Shown here: in pieces, positions 8,335-16,370 of the stretch | Position numbering within the stretch: position 1 is the first letter of the stretch | Layout of the letters: each line of letters starts with the position of its first letter | Assembly (NCBI RefSeq): GCF_000317435.1 | Contig: NC_019751.1 | Coordinates: forward strand, 2,914,001 to 2,978,000 | Origin: Calothrix sp. PCC 6303 | GTDB taxonomy: Bacteria > Cyanobacteriota > Cyanobacteriia > Cyanobacteriales > Nostocaceae | Direction of reading: 5' to 3' | Length of the DNA stretch: 64,000 bases | The notes under the pieces: model-generated | Told to the model about the DNA's origin: nothing | Database searches by the model: none | The model's input: only the letters and a program-made list of their open reading frames with translations | Program-made: the position numbers and the translations under genes

Positions 8335-8449
8335 TTTGAAACTCACTAATATTGATTTCGATGTATTTAATATAGTGAGTTGGTGGAAAACGACATTTCC
8401 AGTTTTGATTAACTTCTACGCTAATCTTCAAGTCACCTCAAAAAAATAG

Positions 8450-8467
8450 TGGAATATGCCTATTCCA
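8450..8467. promoter_or_regulatory. palindromic operator candidate upstream of the 8518 gene
   Basis: TGGAATA-TGCC-TATTCCA is a 7-bp perfect inverted repeat. An almost identical copy lies at 11055-11072, and both lie about 50 bp upstream of genes that share their first codons. That positional conservation argues for a regulatory site. Confidence 0.6.
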
Positions 8468-8484
8468 CCTATATGTCATAGTAA

Positions 8485-8757
<273 letters not shown>

Positions 8758-8779
8758 ATCGCAATAGAAGCGATAAATA

Positions 8780-10519
8780 TTACTTGCTATTTCTCAGTGT
8801 AGTTAAAGCATTGCGAACGCGATCGCGTGGTTGGCGGTTAAACTTAGCTTTGGGAGCTTCCATGATTTGCAGGACTTTGGCAAATTCTGTAATAGCTTGT
8901 TGGCGTTGTTGGGGGGAAAGATTGCCCTTATGCCAAGCTGTTGCGGTATCTTGGGCAACTTGTCCAAGGATTGTGGCTGCATACCCGGAGGAATTTTTCC
9001 TGTTACCCATAAGGATTGTCCGCAGTTTTGGGACGAGATTCAAAGCGGTTGCTCCCATATCCCCAATGCCGATAATAGCGTTATTGCGTTTTTCATCATC
9101 GTTGGAGTCTAGTTGTGCCTTGTAATAGGGTAAAAGATAGGGGGCAGACTGGGAACCGTAATATTTCAACTGATACAATGCGTCGCGCTGGACTTTAGCC
9201 TGGGGATGTTGCACCAATTTCCCAATCACGGGTAAACCTTGATTTTGTCCTAACCGAATTAATGCCCAATTACTCGCTAATTGCATCCACGGATTATTGT
9301 CTTTGAGGACTGTTGTTAGGGCTGGAATTGCTTGACTATCGCCAATTTGCCCTAGTGCGATCGCGGCATTGATCCGTACCATTTTTTCCGGATTATCAGG
9401 GGGTAGGGGATACTTTCGAGAAAATGATGGTAATTGCACATCCGGAAGTAAAAATACGTTGCTTATATCGCTCTTTGGTGGTACATATCGCCCCGTATCT
9501 TTCAGTAATTTCACTAGGGTGGATACTGCAGGCTGGGCTGTTCCTTCCGTATTACCCAGCAATTTCACAGCTTCCAGACGGACAAGGGGTTCTGGGGCGC
9601 TTAATCCTTGAATTAACCCTGGTAATGCTTTTGTCCCTAACATTTCCAAAGCACTCTTAGCAGCATCACGAACTGCGTAATCATCATCCTTGAGAGCGGA
9701 AACTAATACAATTGCTATGTTTGTATTGGCTTCGGCTCCAAAGCTTTTACGCAGTAATGACCGCGAATCCTGAATTATGATTGCTGCATTGCGACGTAAC
9801 TCTGGATTAGGGTGTTGTATTGCTTCTAACCAGTAATTAAGGATAGGAGTAGAAGCGCCAATTTCCGCTAAAGCCCAGGTAGCATTGAGTTTAACCCAGG
9901 GGTCAGGGTCTTGCAAAGCTTGGGTAAGGGGTTGAGTGGCAGCTGTTCGAGCTGGTAAACCAATTTTACCCAATGCTGCGATCGCAGTTATCCGCAGCAG
10001 ATTTTCCGGGTTTTTGGGAGGGGTGGGTGGTATCCGTGGGGTGTTTGATGCAGAAATAGGCGGGGGTATGATAGGCGCGATCGCTTGAGATATCCTCGGG
10101 AAAACCAAATAAGGTGATGGTATTATTGCCCTTTGACTACTACCCATCATCTCAATTAATGCAGGGATGGCGGCAACTGCCCTATCAGTAAAATTACCCA
10201 AAACTTCTGCCACAGCACTTTTGACCAGGGGGTCAGGGTCAGACAATGCTTTAATTAGTTCCGGGATGATATTTTCTGGACTATTTTCCTGACTGTCGCT
10301 GAGTTGTTGAATAATTTTGCTCCGTTCCTCCATATCTGCGATGCGGAGTTTTTCTACTAATTCACTGACAATAATGGGCTTTTTTGTAGGGGGTAATGAC
10401 TGTGAGATTACGGAAGGGATAGGAGCCACTTTTGTGTGGGAAATTGCGGCGGAGACTTTAGTGATTGAACTAGTCAAAACCGCCAATAGACTGAGTGCAA
10501 AGTAAATTCGAGGATTCAT
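8780..10519 (-). CDS. secreted HEAT-repeat protein
   Basis: The 579-residue product has a signal peptide (residues 1-25, hydrophobic core LSLLAVLTSSITKVSA) and then a series of HEAT/PBS-lyase-like repeats of about 30-40 residues (for example LIKALSDPDPLVKSAVAEVLG, LTQALQDPDPWVKLNATWALAEIG, LVSALKDDDYAVRDAAKSALEMLG). Proline-rich linkers separate blocks near 140-175 and 345-375. HEAT arrays are binding scaffolds and no catalytic site is visible. It is probably periplasmic. It lies convergent to the small gene at 8518, with only 22 bp between the stops. Confidence 0.85.
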   Translation of the reverse strand: MNPRIYFALSLLAVLTSSITKVSAAISHTKVAPIPSVISQSLPPTKKPIIVSELVEKLRIADMEERSKIIQQLSDSQENSPENIIPELIKALSDPDPLVKSAVAEVLGNFTDRAVAAIPALIEMMGSSQRAIIPSPYLVFPRISQAIAPIIPPPISASNTPRIPPTPPKNPENLLRITAIAALGKIGLPARTAATQPLTQALQDPDPWVKLNATWALAEIGASTPILNYWLEAIQHPNPELRRNAAIIIQDSRSLLRKSFGAEANTNIAIVLVSALKDDDYAVRDAAKSALEMLGTKALPGLIQGLSAPEPLVRLEAVKLLGNTEGTAQPAVSTLVKLLKDTGRYVPPKSDISNVFLLPDVQLPSFSRKYPLPPDNPEKMVRINAAIALGQIGDSQAIPALTTVLKDNNPWMQLASNWALIRLGQNQGLPVIGKLVQHPQAKVQRDALYQLKYYGSQSAPYLLPYYKAQLDSNDDEKRNNAIIGIGDMGATALNLVPKLRTILMGNRKNSSGYAATILGQVAQDTATAWHKGNLSPQQRQQAITEFAKVLQIMEAPKAKFNRQPRDRVRNALTTLRNSK

Positions 10520-10841
10520 TAGAATAGCAAATTTGGATTTTAAATATGGGAATTCAAGTATAGATTAGGATATTGACCCAATCACCCTTATCTTTATAGC
10601 TCAAGACTTTCCAGTCTGTTCAGAGTTCCCTGCTATCAATATTTGTTAAAAAACAATAAATTCAAGCTTTTCTATCTCGACATAAAAGGATAATCACTTT
10701 ATTGTATTCTTATCACCTGTCTATTAGCTTGATGTTTGGCAAGTCGTAGTGGGGGCAAAAAGTAGGGGGGTTACGGCAAAATGGCTGCAATCCTTTTCCA
10801 GTAAAGATTCAGGCGTTTTAATATGGGAGATAAGTAGTATT
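10520..10841. other. intergenic region, no gene supported
   Basis: This AT-rich stretch between the HEAT gene start and the CRISPR leader probably holds the HEAT promoter on the minus strand. Nothing else is recognisable. Confidence 0.4.
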
Positions 10842-10935
10842 CATGTCAATAAGCAAGGCTGAAATCGACCTGTTTTTTCGATCTGCCAAAACCTGTTGTG
10901 GGGTGCTTGCTCTGCAAGGGTTTCAAGCGATCGAC
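10842..10935 (+). promoter_or_regulatory. putative CRISPR leader of the second mini array
   Basis: The segment reads GACCTGTTTTTTCGATCTGC ... CAAAACCTG ... TGCAAGGGTTTCAAGCGATCG directly before the first repeat. The words CTGCCAAAACC and AAGGGTTTC next to an array resemble cyanobacterial CRISPR leaders. This is by memory of the pattern and not by alignment. Confidence 0.45.
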
Positions 10936-11043
10936 TCGCGCCGACTGCGTTAAGTCGGATTAGTTGGAAACCAGATTTTAAGATAAACAGTATATTCTCT
11001 CTCTAACTCGCGCCGACTGCGTTAAGTCGGATTAGTTGGAAAC
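10936..11043 (+). CRISPR. second mini CRISPR array: two 36-bp repeats, one 36-bp spacer
   Basis: Identical 36-bp repeats lie at 10936-10971 and 11008-11043 with a 36-bp spacer. The repeat holds a perfect hairpin CCGACT-GCGTTA-AGTCGG and ends GGATTAGTTGGAAAC, the same 3' end as the array at 6413. The two bases before each repeat (AC) are also shared. The stem bases differ between the arrays while the 3' handle is the same. The csx3 remnant starts 82 bp downstream. Confidence 0.85.
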
Positions 11044-11054
11044 CTGAATCAAAC

Positions 11055-11072
11055 TGGAATACGCCTATTCCA
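11055..11072. promoter_or_regulatory. palindromic operator candidate upstream of csx3
   Basis: TGGAATA-CGCC-TATTCCA is the same inverted repeat as at 8450-8467, differing in one spacer base, and lies 52 bp before the csx3 ATG at 11125. Confidence 0.6.
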
Positions 11073-11124
11073 CCCCCATGTAAGATTAGATCAGTCGTTT
11101 ACCGAAGTGTTGCGAAACCAGAGT

Positions 11125-11346
11125 ATGCAAAGCTACCAAATCGAGCTAAAAGGCGAAGTATTGCATGTGGGTTTTAATCGTAACTTTCCAGCCCAGGGCG
11201 ATCGCATAGTCCGAGATACCTTAGAATTATTAAACCAAATGATTGATTCAGGGGAAATTCCGGGAGGAAAGCGGATTTTAATTGATGGTCCCCAATCGAT
11301 TCCTGTTGCTTACGTGCTTTCTCATAAACTTGTACATTTTCTATGA
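11125..11346 (+). pseudogene. csx3: Csx3 (CRISPR ring-nuclease family) truncated at the C-terminus
   Basis: The 73 residues show the Csx3 pattern: YQIELKGEVLHVGF, then AQGDRIVRDTLELL, then ILIDGPQSIPVAYVLSHKLVH. In full Csx3 proteins this last helix continues into a C-terminal strand region with the histidine-containing part of the active site. Here the frame ends at a TGA three residues later, exactly where sequence belonging to an AbiEi gene begins. Csx3/Crn3 enzymes degrade cyclic oligoadenylate second messengers of type III CRISPR systems; this copy is probably inactive. It lies 82 bp after the mini array, which fits the CRISPR link. The ATG at 11125 is chosen over one 18 bp upstream because the start region aligns with that at 8518. 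Confidence 0.75.
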
Positions 11347-11692
11347 TCTGACAACTCAAGCACCTTTTGAGGTGTGGCTAGCTATCAATCAAAAAGCACG
11401 TCCTCCCAAAGATAAACTTCTACCTATGCGGATAGTTTATATGTCTGGCCAAGCATTAGAAGCAGGAATTGAGGAACATCAAATAGAAGGTGTAACTGTG
11501 CGGGTTTATTGTCTCGCTAAAACAATTGCAGATTGCTTCAAGTTTCGCAACAAAATTGGTCTTGATGTTGCCATAGAAGCACTACGAGACTGTTGGCGAG
11601 AACAACGCTGCACAATGGATGAAATCTGGCATTATGCCAAGATTTGCCGAGTTCAAAATGTAATCCGTCCATATCTAGAATCACTTGAATGA
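11339..11692 (+). pseudogene. abiEi: AbiEi antitoxin/transcriptional regulator, N-terminal part deleted
   Basis: From about 11339 the frame encodes the C-terminal part of AbiEi: YDLTTQAPFEVWLAINQKA, then RIVYMSGQALEAGIEEH, GVTVRVYCLAKTIADCFKFRNKIG and a final helical part. The winged-helix N-terminus of about 90 residues is missing, and residues read upstream of 11339 are out-of-frame csx3. It overlaps the start of the next gene by ATGA (11689-11692), the normal coupling of abiEi and abiEii. AbiEi normally represses the operon and neutralises AbiEii. Without its DNA-binding half it cannot be the usual repressor, though the toxin-binding part might persist if translated. Confidence 0.75.
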
Positions 11693-12363
11693 GTCGAAAG
11701 CAAATTCGTAACGTACCAGCCTCAATCCGAAGTCAATTACTTCATTTATCAAAACAGCGGGGAGAAGATTTTAATTACCTCCTGATGCACTATGGTTCGG
11801 ATCGACTTTTGTACAGACTTAGCCAATCTCCATACCAAAAACAATTCATCCTGAAGGGAGCAACTCTTTTCAGGGTATGGAATGGGGAACCTCATAGAGC
11901 AACAAAGGATTTAGATTTGCTGAGTTTTGGGGCTAATGATGTTTCCAGTTTGATGGAAATATTTAAAGAAATTTGTCGTCAACAATATGATCAAGATGGT
12001 ATTAGTTTTCACGAAGAAACTGTCAGAGGAGAAAAAATAAAAGAAGAGCAAGAATATGAAGGAGTCAGAATCAACTTGCAAGCAAAGCTAGATTCTACCA
12101 AAATTTCTATTCAAGTTGATATTGGATTTGGGGATGCAGTTACTCCATTACCTGAAGAAGCTTTACTGCCAAGCATTTTGGATTTACCGGCTCCACGTCT
12201 GCAAATTTACCCTCGTGAAACAGTAGTTGCTGAAAAGTTTCAAGCAATGGTTGCTCTTGGCATTAGTAATAGCCGGCTAAAAGACTTTTACGATATTTGG
12301 TTTCTTTGTCAAAGTTTTGAGTTTCAAGGAAATTTACTTGTTTACAGAGACACAAGTTACTGA
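11689..12363 (+). pseudogene. abiEii: AbiEii nucleotidyltransferase toxin, C-terminus replaced at a junction
   Basis: The AbiEii nucleotidyltransferase core is present: FILKGATLFRVW and RATKDLDLLSFG (the DxD metal site), IQVDIGFGD, and YPRETVVAEKFQAMV with SRLKDFYDIWFLCQSFEFQG. After about residue 214 the family sequence stops, and nine unrelated residues (LLVYRDTSY) lead to a stop, so roughly the last quarter of the protein is lost. AbiEii is the GTP-binding, abortive-infection toxin of type IV toxin-antitoxin systems. The truncation and the beheaded antitoxin suggest a dead system. Start coupling (ATGA) with abiEi is retained. Confidence 0.75.
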
Positions 12364-12976
12364 AAATACTCGACAAGCATTGTTGAACTTTTGGCGTGAC
12401 TCGATAATTAAGCTTTGTACACCACATAGTTATTTGAATTTTTATACAAGGGAACAAACCGTAAGTATTTGGTGGTTGCATTGGTTACTCGATAGTATTA
12501 CATCTGAAAAAACTGGAAAAGCTTGGTTTGGACAGCAAATTACCGAGTGGTTGGCAAATTTACCTGGAGATCGGGGAAACTTGGGTGGGGAGTATGGTGT
12601 TTTATGCTTGCTAACAAAGGATTTAAGCGATATTCTGTATCAAGGAAAATGCCCTTACCCTAAATTTTATGAGGTGGTAGTTGCACCTAGCCAACAATCT
12701 ACACCTGATGATACTTCCAGGAGAAAATATCTTCAAGAATATGCACCCTTGGATTTGTGGGAAAGGGTGATGGATTATTGGAGAGCGAATTTACATAATT
12801 TTGTCCCCAAACCAGAAATGTCTCAAAATTCAGATTACAGTACAAATGCGGCGTGGATGTCTGCATTGAAGGAATTATCACCGCAGAGTTATCAAAGATT
12901 ATTATCGGAATGGAAAGTTAACCATCAACGACGACGCAATTTGTGGAAAGCGATGGGGAGTTTGGGGTTGATGTGA
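12317..12976 (+). pseudogene. C-terminal fragment of an unknown protein joined to abiEii by deletion
   Basis: The frame is open from inside the abiEii region but becomes protein-like only from about 12345 (LFTETQVTENTRQALLNFW) on. It runs for about 210 residues with a Trp-rich, helical composition (TREQTVSIWWLHWLLDSIT, APLDLWERVMDYWRANLHNF, RLLSEWKVNHQRRRNLWKAMG). I do not recognise the family. The absence of its own start and Shine-Dalgarno sequence, and the exact meeting with the AbiEii break, indicate a fragment left by a deletion. Confidence 0.45.
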
Positions 12977-13055
12977 CAGTTTGACAATTAACTTTCATCG
13001 CAACTAAATTTACCTAATCTGCGTCATCTCAATCATATTTATCTATATCTTAAAT

Positions 13056-14300
13056 ATGACACTGAAAACTACTATTTTGGCAATAGTGGGCAGTTTGACG
13101 CTGGCTATTCCCCAGACATATCAATATACTTTTGCAGAGACTCCCAGCAAATTATCCCAAGCACAACCCTCGTTAAAAGCTTCAGGAATACCCAAATCTG
13201 TTGTCTTACAGGTGCGTCAAGATATGGCAAAGCAGTTAAATTTTAAACTTACAGATGTGCGGTTTACACGGATAGAGTCAAAAATATTTGATGCTTGCTT
13301 GAATCTGCCAGCCAAAAACGAGAAATGTAAAGAAATTGGTTACAAAGGTTGGGCTATTAGGGTTGGTACTGGTAAGCAAAGTTGGCTATATCATGCTGTT
13401 TCCCCTCAAAATATCAGTAATAATTTCCGCATCAATTGGTTGCAAAGCTTACCTAAAGATGTGAAACAAACAGTAATTAGCAATGTCACCCGATTCAGCA
13501 AACTACCACTAGGAAAGATAAAAGTTGTGTCAGTGGAACCACGGATATGGAAAAATAATTGTTTAGAACTTGCCAAAACAGACCAACGCTGTGATTCCAC
13601 AAAAACCCCCGGATGGTTGATCAAGCTTAAAAGCGATACCTACGGTGGTAAACTACGCTTAAATGAAGAGAAACCATCACAATGGGTATATCGGAGTGAT
13701 TTGGATGGAAAAATAGTAGAATTGGATTTAGTTAGTAGTATGGGTAATTTATCCCAGAAAGTGAACGCAAATATTTTATCTGATGCTGCAAAACGTTCCC
13801 AAACTCAGCCTTCTGCTTGGAGAGTCGATAAAATTCAAAACCTCCAATGGTCTACCCGGAGTGGAGATGGACCTTCAAGACCAATTACGGGGGCTGTTCC
13901 CGTCGAAAATTATACGTTTGGCTGGAAAGTCCTGGTTTCCTCACCTCAACAAAAATGGGTATATTATGCAACTAAAAACGGATTTGAATTCGATGCACCC
14001 AAAAGTGTTCCCTCCTATCTTGTCGAGGAAGCCATCAAAGCTGCATCCGTACAAACTGGTAAACCTGCGAGTAACTTTCGGTTACATTGGGCTGAATTGC
14101 TGACTTGGGATGATACTTGCTTGGGTGTGACTATCAATAAACCTGCTTGTGAAAAAACTCCGGTTCTGGGTTGGAGAATTAGTTTGATGGAAAGTAATTC
14201 AACGTTGTTTACTTTCCACAGTCGTTTCGATCGGGATGTGCGATTTGCGGGAAGTAGTCCTTGGTTTTTTCCTCCATCTGCAAATCCTGGTGGACGATGA
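13056..14300 (+). CDS. secreted protein with four repeated Cys/GW modules
   Basis: The 414-residue product has an N-terminal signal peptide (TTILAIVGSLTLAIPQTYQYTFA). It then has four copies of a module of about 90 residues that ends in GW-[AL]-I/V and WLYHA/WVYRS/WVYYA-like segments. Modules 1, 2 and 4 carry a Cys pair spaced by 9-10 residues (C81/C91, C169/C179, about C355/C365) before the GW, suggesting a disulfide in the periplasm. Module 3 lacks the pair. The family is common in cyanobacteria but has no known function. The gene stands alone. Confidence 0.7.
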   Translation: MTLKTTILAIVGSLTLAIPQTYQYTFAETPSKLSQAQPSLKASGIPKSVVLQVRQDMAKQLNFKLTDVRFTRIESKIFDACLNLPAKNEKCKEIGYKGWAIRVGTGKQSWLYHAVSPQNISNNFRINWLQSLPKDVKQTVISNVTRFSKLPLGKIKVVSVEPRIWKNNCLELAKTDQRCDSTKTPGWLIKLKSDTYGGKLRLNEEKPSQWVYRSDLDGKIVELDLVSSMGNLSQKVNANILSDAAKRSQTQPSAWRVDKIQNLQWSTRSGDGPSRPITGAVPVENYTFGWKVLVSSPQQKWVYYATKNGFEFDAPKSVPSYLVEEAIKAASVQTGKPASNFRLHWAELLTWDDTCLGVTINKPACEKTPVLGWRISLMESNSTLFTFHSRFDRDVRFAGSSPWFFPPSANPGGR

Positions 14301-14776
14301 TTATTGTCATGACTTACGCAAAGACTATGCATTGGCGATCGCCCTTTTGCATCGCTGGGGTGAGGCGGCGATGGCTCCGCCCGCCGTAGGCATCGCTATT
14401 CGCTGTTATTCTAAAAATAGATGGAATATCTTGTGCTGCATGAATTACCCGCACTACCTCGATAATCTCATCAGTATATCGGTAGGAGATTAGGTATCTT
14501 CCAAAACCTTTTACAGTCTATTTACGCATATCAACCAAACGATAATTAATATATGTGTACTAATTATTTAGTTTGAAAATTGGTAACGACTCGGTTCAGC
14601 GGCGGCGAGTAACCTTTGCTTCCAAACCAAGATCTTCTAAACCGTCCGCTGCAACCGAATTGTTAGACACGCCTCACCGACCACTTCCAACTGACATTCG
14701 ACAGCATTATGGTTTTTGCCAATATCCCCTCGGTCGTATCGCTTACAATGAATTGATGCACTCTACTCCAAAACCA
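14301..14776. other. intergenic region holding an attC-like site
   Basis: Small ORFs here overlap each other and show no family pattern. The notable content is the palindrome at 14581-14668, described separately. Confidence 0.4.
14581..14668 (+). other. attC-like recombination site (integron cassette type)
   Basis: An 88-bp imperfect palindrome has GTAAC at the left, GTTAGAC (matching the GTTRRRY R' core) at the right, and inner arms CGGTTCAGCGG (14592-14602) and CCGCTGCAACCG (14646-14657). The arms pair fully except for one extra base in the right arm, like the extrahelical bases of attC sites. No integrase gene is in the window. The left core does not fully fit RYYYAAC. Confidence 0.4.
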
Positions 14777-15883
14777 TCACAATTTCTCCGGGTCACTAAT
14801 TATGAGTCCCTTAATAAAATCAGATCGGCAATACACCTCGTAATAACCCGCTTCAGGAAAGTGTAACCTTCGTGAATGCATATAAGAAGATTCGCCAATG
14901 CAGAGTGTATGTGTTCCGATATTAGTCTCTGCATTTACGGTAAAACTAATCTCCTTAGTCTTTAGGATCAATATATGATGATCGAGATAGACGTATCTAG
15001 GTATCCTAAATACATTCCAGGCCATCCCTCCATTCATCCGTATTCTCAGCCTAACGTTTTTGTGGCGGCTGAGTATGGAATCGGCTTCTCCTTCGTCCTC
15101 AGCCGCGATTTGCTCCACTTCTTTGCGGTATTTCAGACTAGGGGCATCCTGGGGCGATCGCGCCACTCGAATCCGAAAACCCTCATCCTTAAGCGTAATC
15201 AGGGTGGGACTCATGACTGGTGAGGTTTCCTTCACCTTGCGTCCAGCATAGCGATGCAGTTCATCTACCGTGATCACGCCATCTTCGTTCTCATCGGCTG
15301 CGCCAGTGGCAATCCCTTCCACTAGGTAGCGGGTATAGATGGATAAATCCGCGCCCTTCTCTTCAAAAGAGTAGTCCACCGCACTAGTGGAGGTCAGCAC
15401 CACTCGCCCTTCGGCACCCAGTTGTTCTTTCAAGGGGATTTCGCCATCATCTCGTGGGATCGAATCACCGAAGGCTCCGCTAAAGCAGCAGTCGAGGATG
15501 AGTACCTGATATTTGGCTTTGCAGCTACGAATACAGTCATGGATGAATCGGGCAGGGATGGCGGTGGAAACCAACAGGCGATCGCGCTGTTTTTCGGTAT
15601 TGGCAGCAGCAAAATATAAATCGCGGCGATCGTCCTTTACCCCATGACCCGAAAAGAACAGCAAAACCAAATCCTCTGGTTGCCGATCCTGAAACCACAA
15701 CTCAATTTCCCGCGCCATCTCTGACTGCGTGGGATTAATCATCGGTTTTGCCTCATCGAACCCGCCCATCTGAGGGTTCAGCAGCACCTCTCGCAACGCT
15801 GCCACATCCTTAGAAGCCGCTGGTAAGGGTTGTAACCCTTCACCATAGGTATCAATGCCGATTAAGAGTGCATACTTTCCCAT
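14777..15883 (-). CDS. caspase-like (C14/metacaspase) peptidase with EF-hand-like loop and unknown C-terminal domain
   Basis: The 368-residue protein starts with a caspase fold: YALLIGIDTYGE, the catalytic His in FFSGHG (H80) and the Cys in LDCCFSG (C133). A Ca-binding-like loop DENEDGVITVDEL follows at about 206-218. From about residue 270 an unrelated domain follows (RMNGGMAWNVFRIPRYVYLD ... FPEAGYYEVYC). The upstream neighbour on the same strand, 24 bp away, is an EACC1-type protein, so the two form an operon typical of predicted bacterial conflict systems. The first 800 bp are richer in GC than the surroundings, while the C-terminal part is not, which suggests transfer and domain fusion. 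Confidence 0.85.
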   Translation of the reverse strand: MGKYALLIGIDTYGEGLQPLPAASKDVAALREVLLNPQMGGFDEAKPMINPTQSEMAREIELWFQDRQPEDLVLLFFSGHGVKDDRRDLYFAAANTEKQRDRLLVSTAIPARFIHDCIRSCKAKYQVLILDCCFSGAFGDSIPRDDGEIPLKEQLGAEGRVVLTSTSAVDYSFEEKGADLSIYTRYLVEGIATGAADENEDGVITVDELHRYAGRKVKETSPVMSPTLITLKDEGFRIRVARSPQDAPSLKYRKEVEQIAAEDEGEADSILSRHKNVRLRIRMNGGMAWNVFRIPRYVYLDHHILILKTKEISFTVNAETNIGTHTLCIGESSYMHSRRLHFPEAGYYEVYCRSDFIKGLIISDPEKL

Positions 15884-15907
15884 TGAGTTGGATTTAGATT
15901 GCTATGG

Positions 15908-16327
15908 CTAGTTTTCAGGCTTGGTCTGCTGTTCCCGGATCTTAACCCGCAGATTTGTCAACCGCTCGATTGTGTCCGCAGCCTGATCCAACTCTTGTTT
16001 GTTGCGATACTCGATATTGTAGGTCATGCCGTCAATTTCACCAGACAGCGTTAGGGTTTTGCCATAGCGAAGGTTCCCTAGATAATCCATCAACTTGCCC
16101 AAGTTTTTACGATTAATTTCAGTTGTCAGAATCCCAATGAGAAAAGCCGCCACACCCGACTTAGCCGCCTCTGGAATATCCTCATCACGAGCAAGTCGAG
16201 CCGATTGCACCAAATCGCCAGACTCCATTTCATCAGCAATGGTTAATAAATAGCTCTCCAGGTCAGATCGATCCAGATCAAGACCTGCTTCGCTGAAATC
16301 AATTAAAACGGAACATGGCTCAGACAT
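15908..16327 (-). CDS. effector-associated constant component EACC1-like protein
   Basis: The 139-residue product has the order expected of EACC1: a short helix-strand start (DLESYLLTIADEME), then DEDIPEAAKSGVAAFLIGILTTEINRKNLGKL, where a small hydrophobic helix follows a Pro/Gly turn. A strand pair follows (LTLSGEIDGMTYNIEYRNKQEL) and a final helix (AADTIERL). EACC1 proteins are found next to caspase, trypsin or other effectors in ternary conflict systems described by Aravind and colleagues. Here the effector is the caspase gene directly downstream. The assignment rests on pattern and context. The IS1634 element lies 44 bp upstream of the start and may separate the operon from its promoter. 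Confidence 0.6.
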   Translation of the reverse strand: MSEPCSVLIDFSEAGLDLDRSDLESYLLTIADEMESGDLVQSARLARDEDIPEAAKSGVAAFLIGILTTEINRKNLGKLMDYLGNLRYGKTLTLSGEIDGMTYNIEYRNKQELDQAADTIERLTNLRVKIREQQTKPEN

Positions 16328-16370
16328 GGCAACTGTTTGTATAAAGGCTAACGCTCAACTCATCTTAAAT

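Noticed and set aside
8784-9660. Several plus-strand ORFs opposite the HEAT gene
   Set aside because: Shadows of the HEAT-repeat coding frame on the other strand.
11282-11338. Upstream extension of the abiEi frame (start at 11282)
   Set aside because: These codons are out-of-frame csx3 sequence; the AbiEi-like part begins only at about 11339.
14236-14866. Two plus-strand ORFs downstream of the secreted protein
   Set aside because: They cross the attC-like palindrome and run into the caspase gene on the other strand; no start signal or domain.
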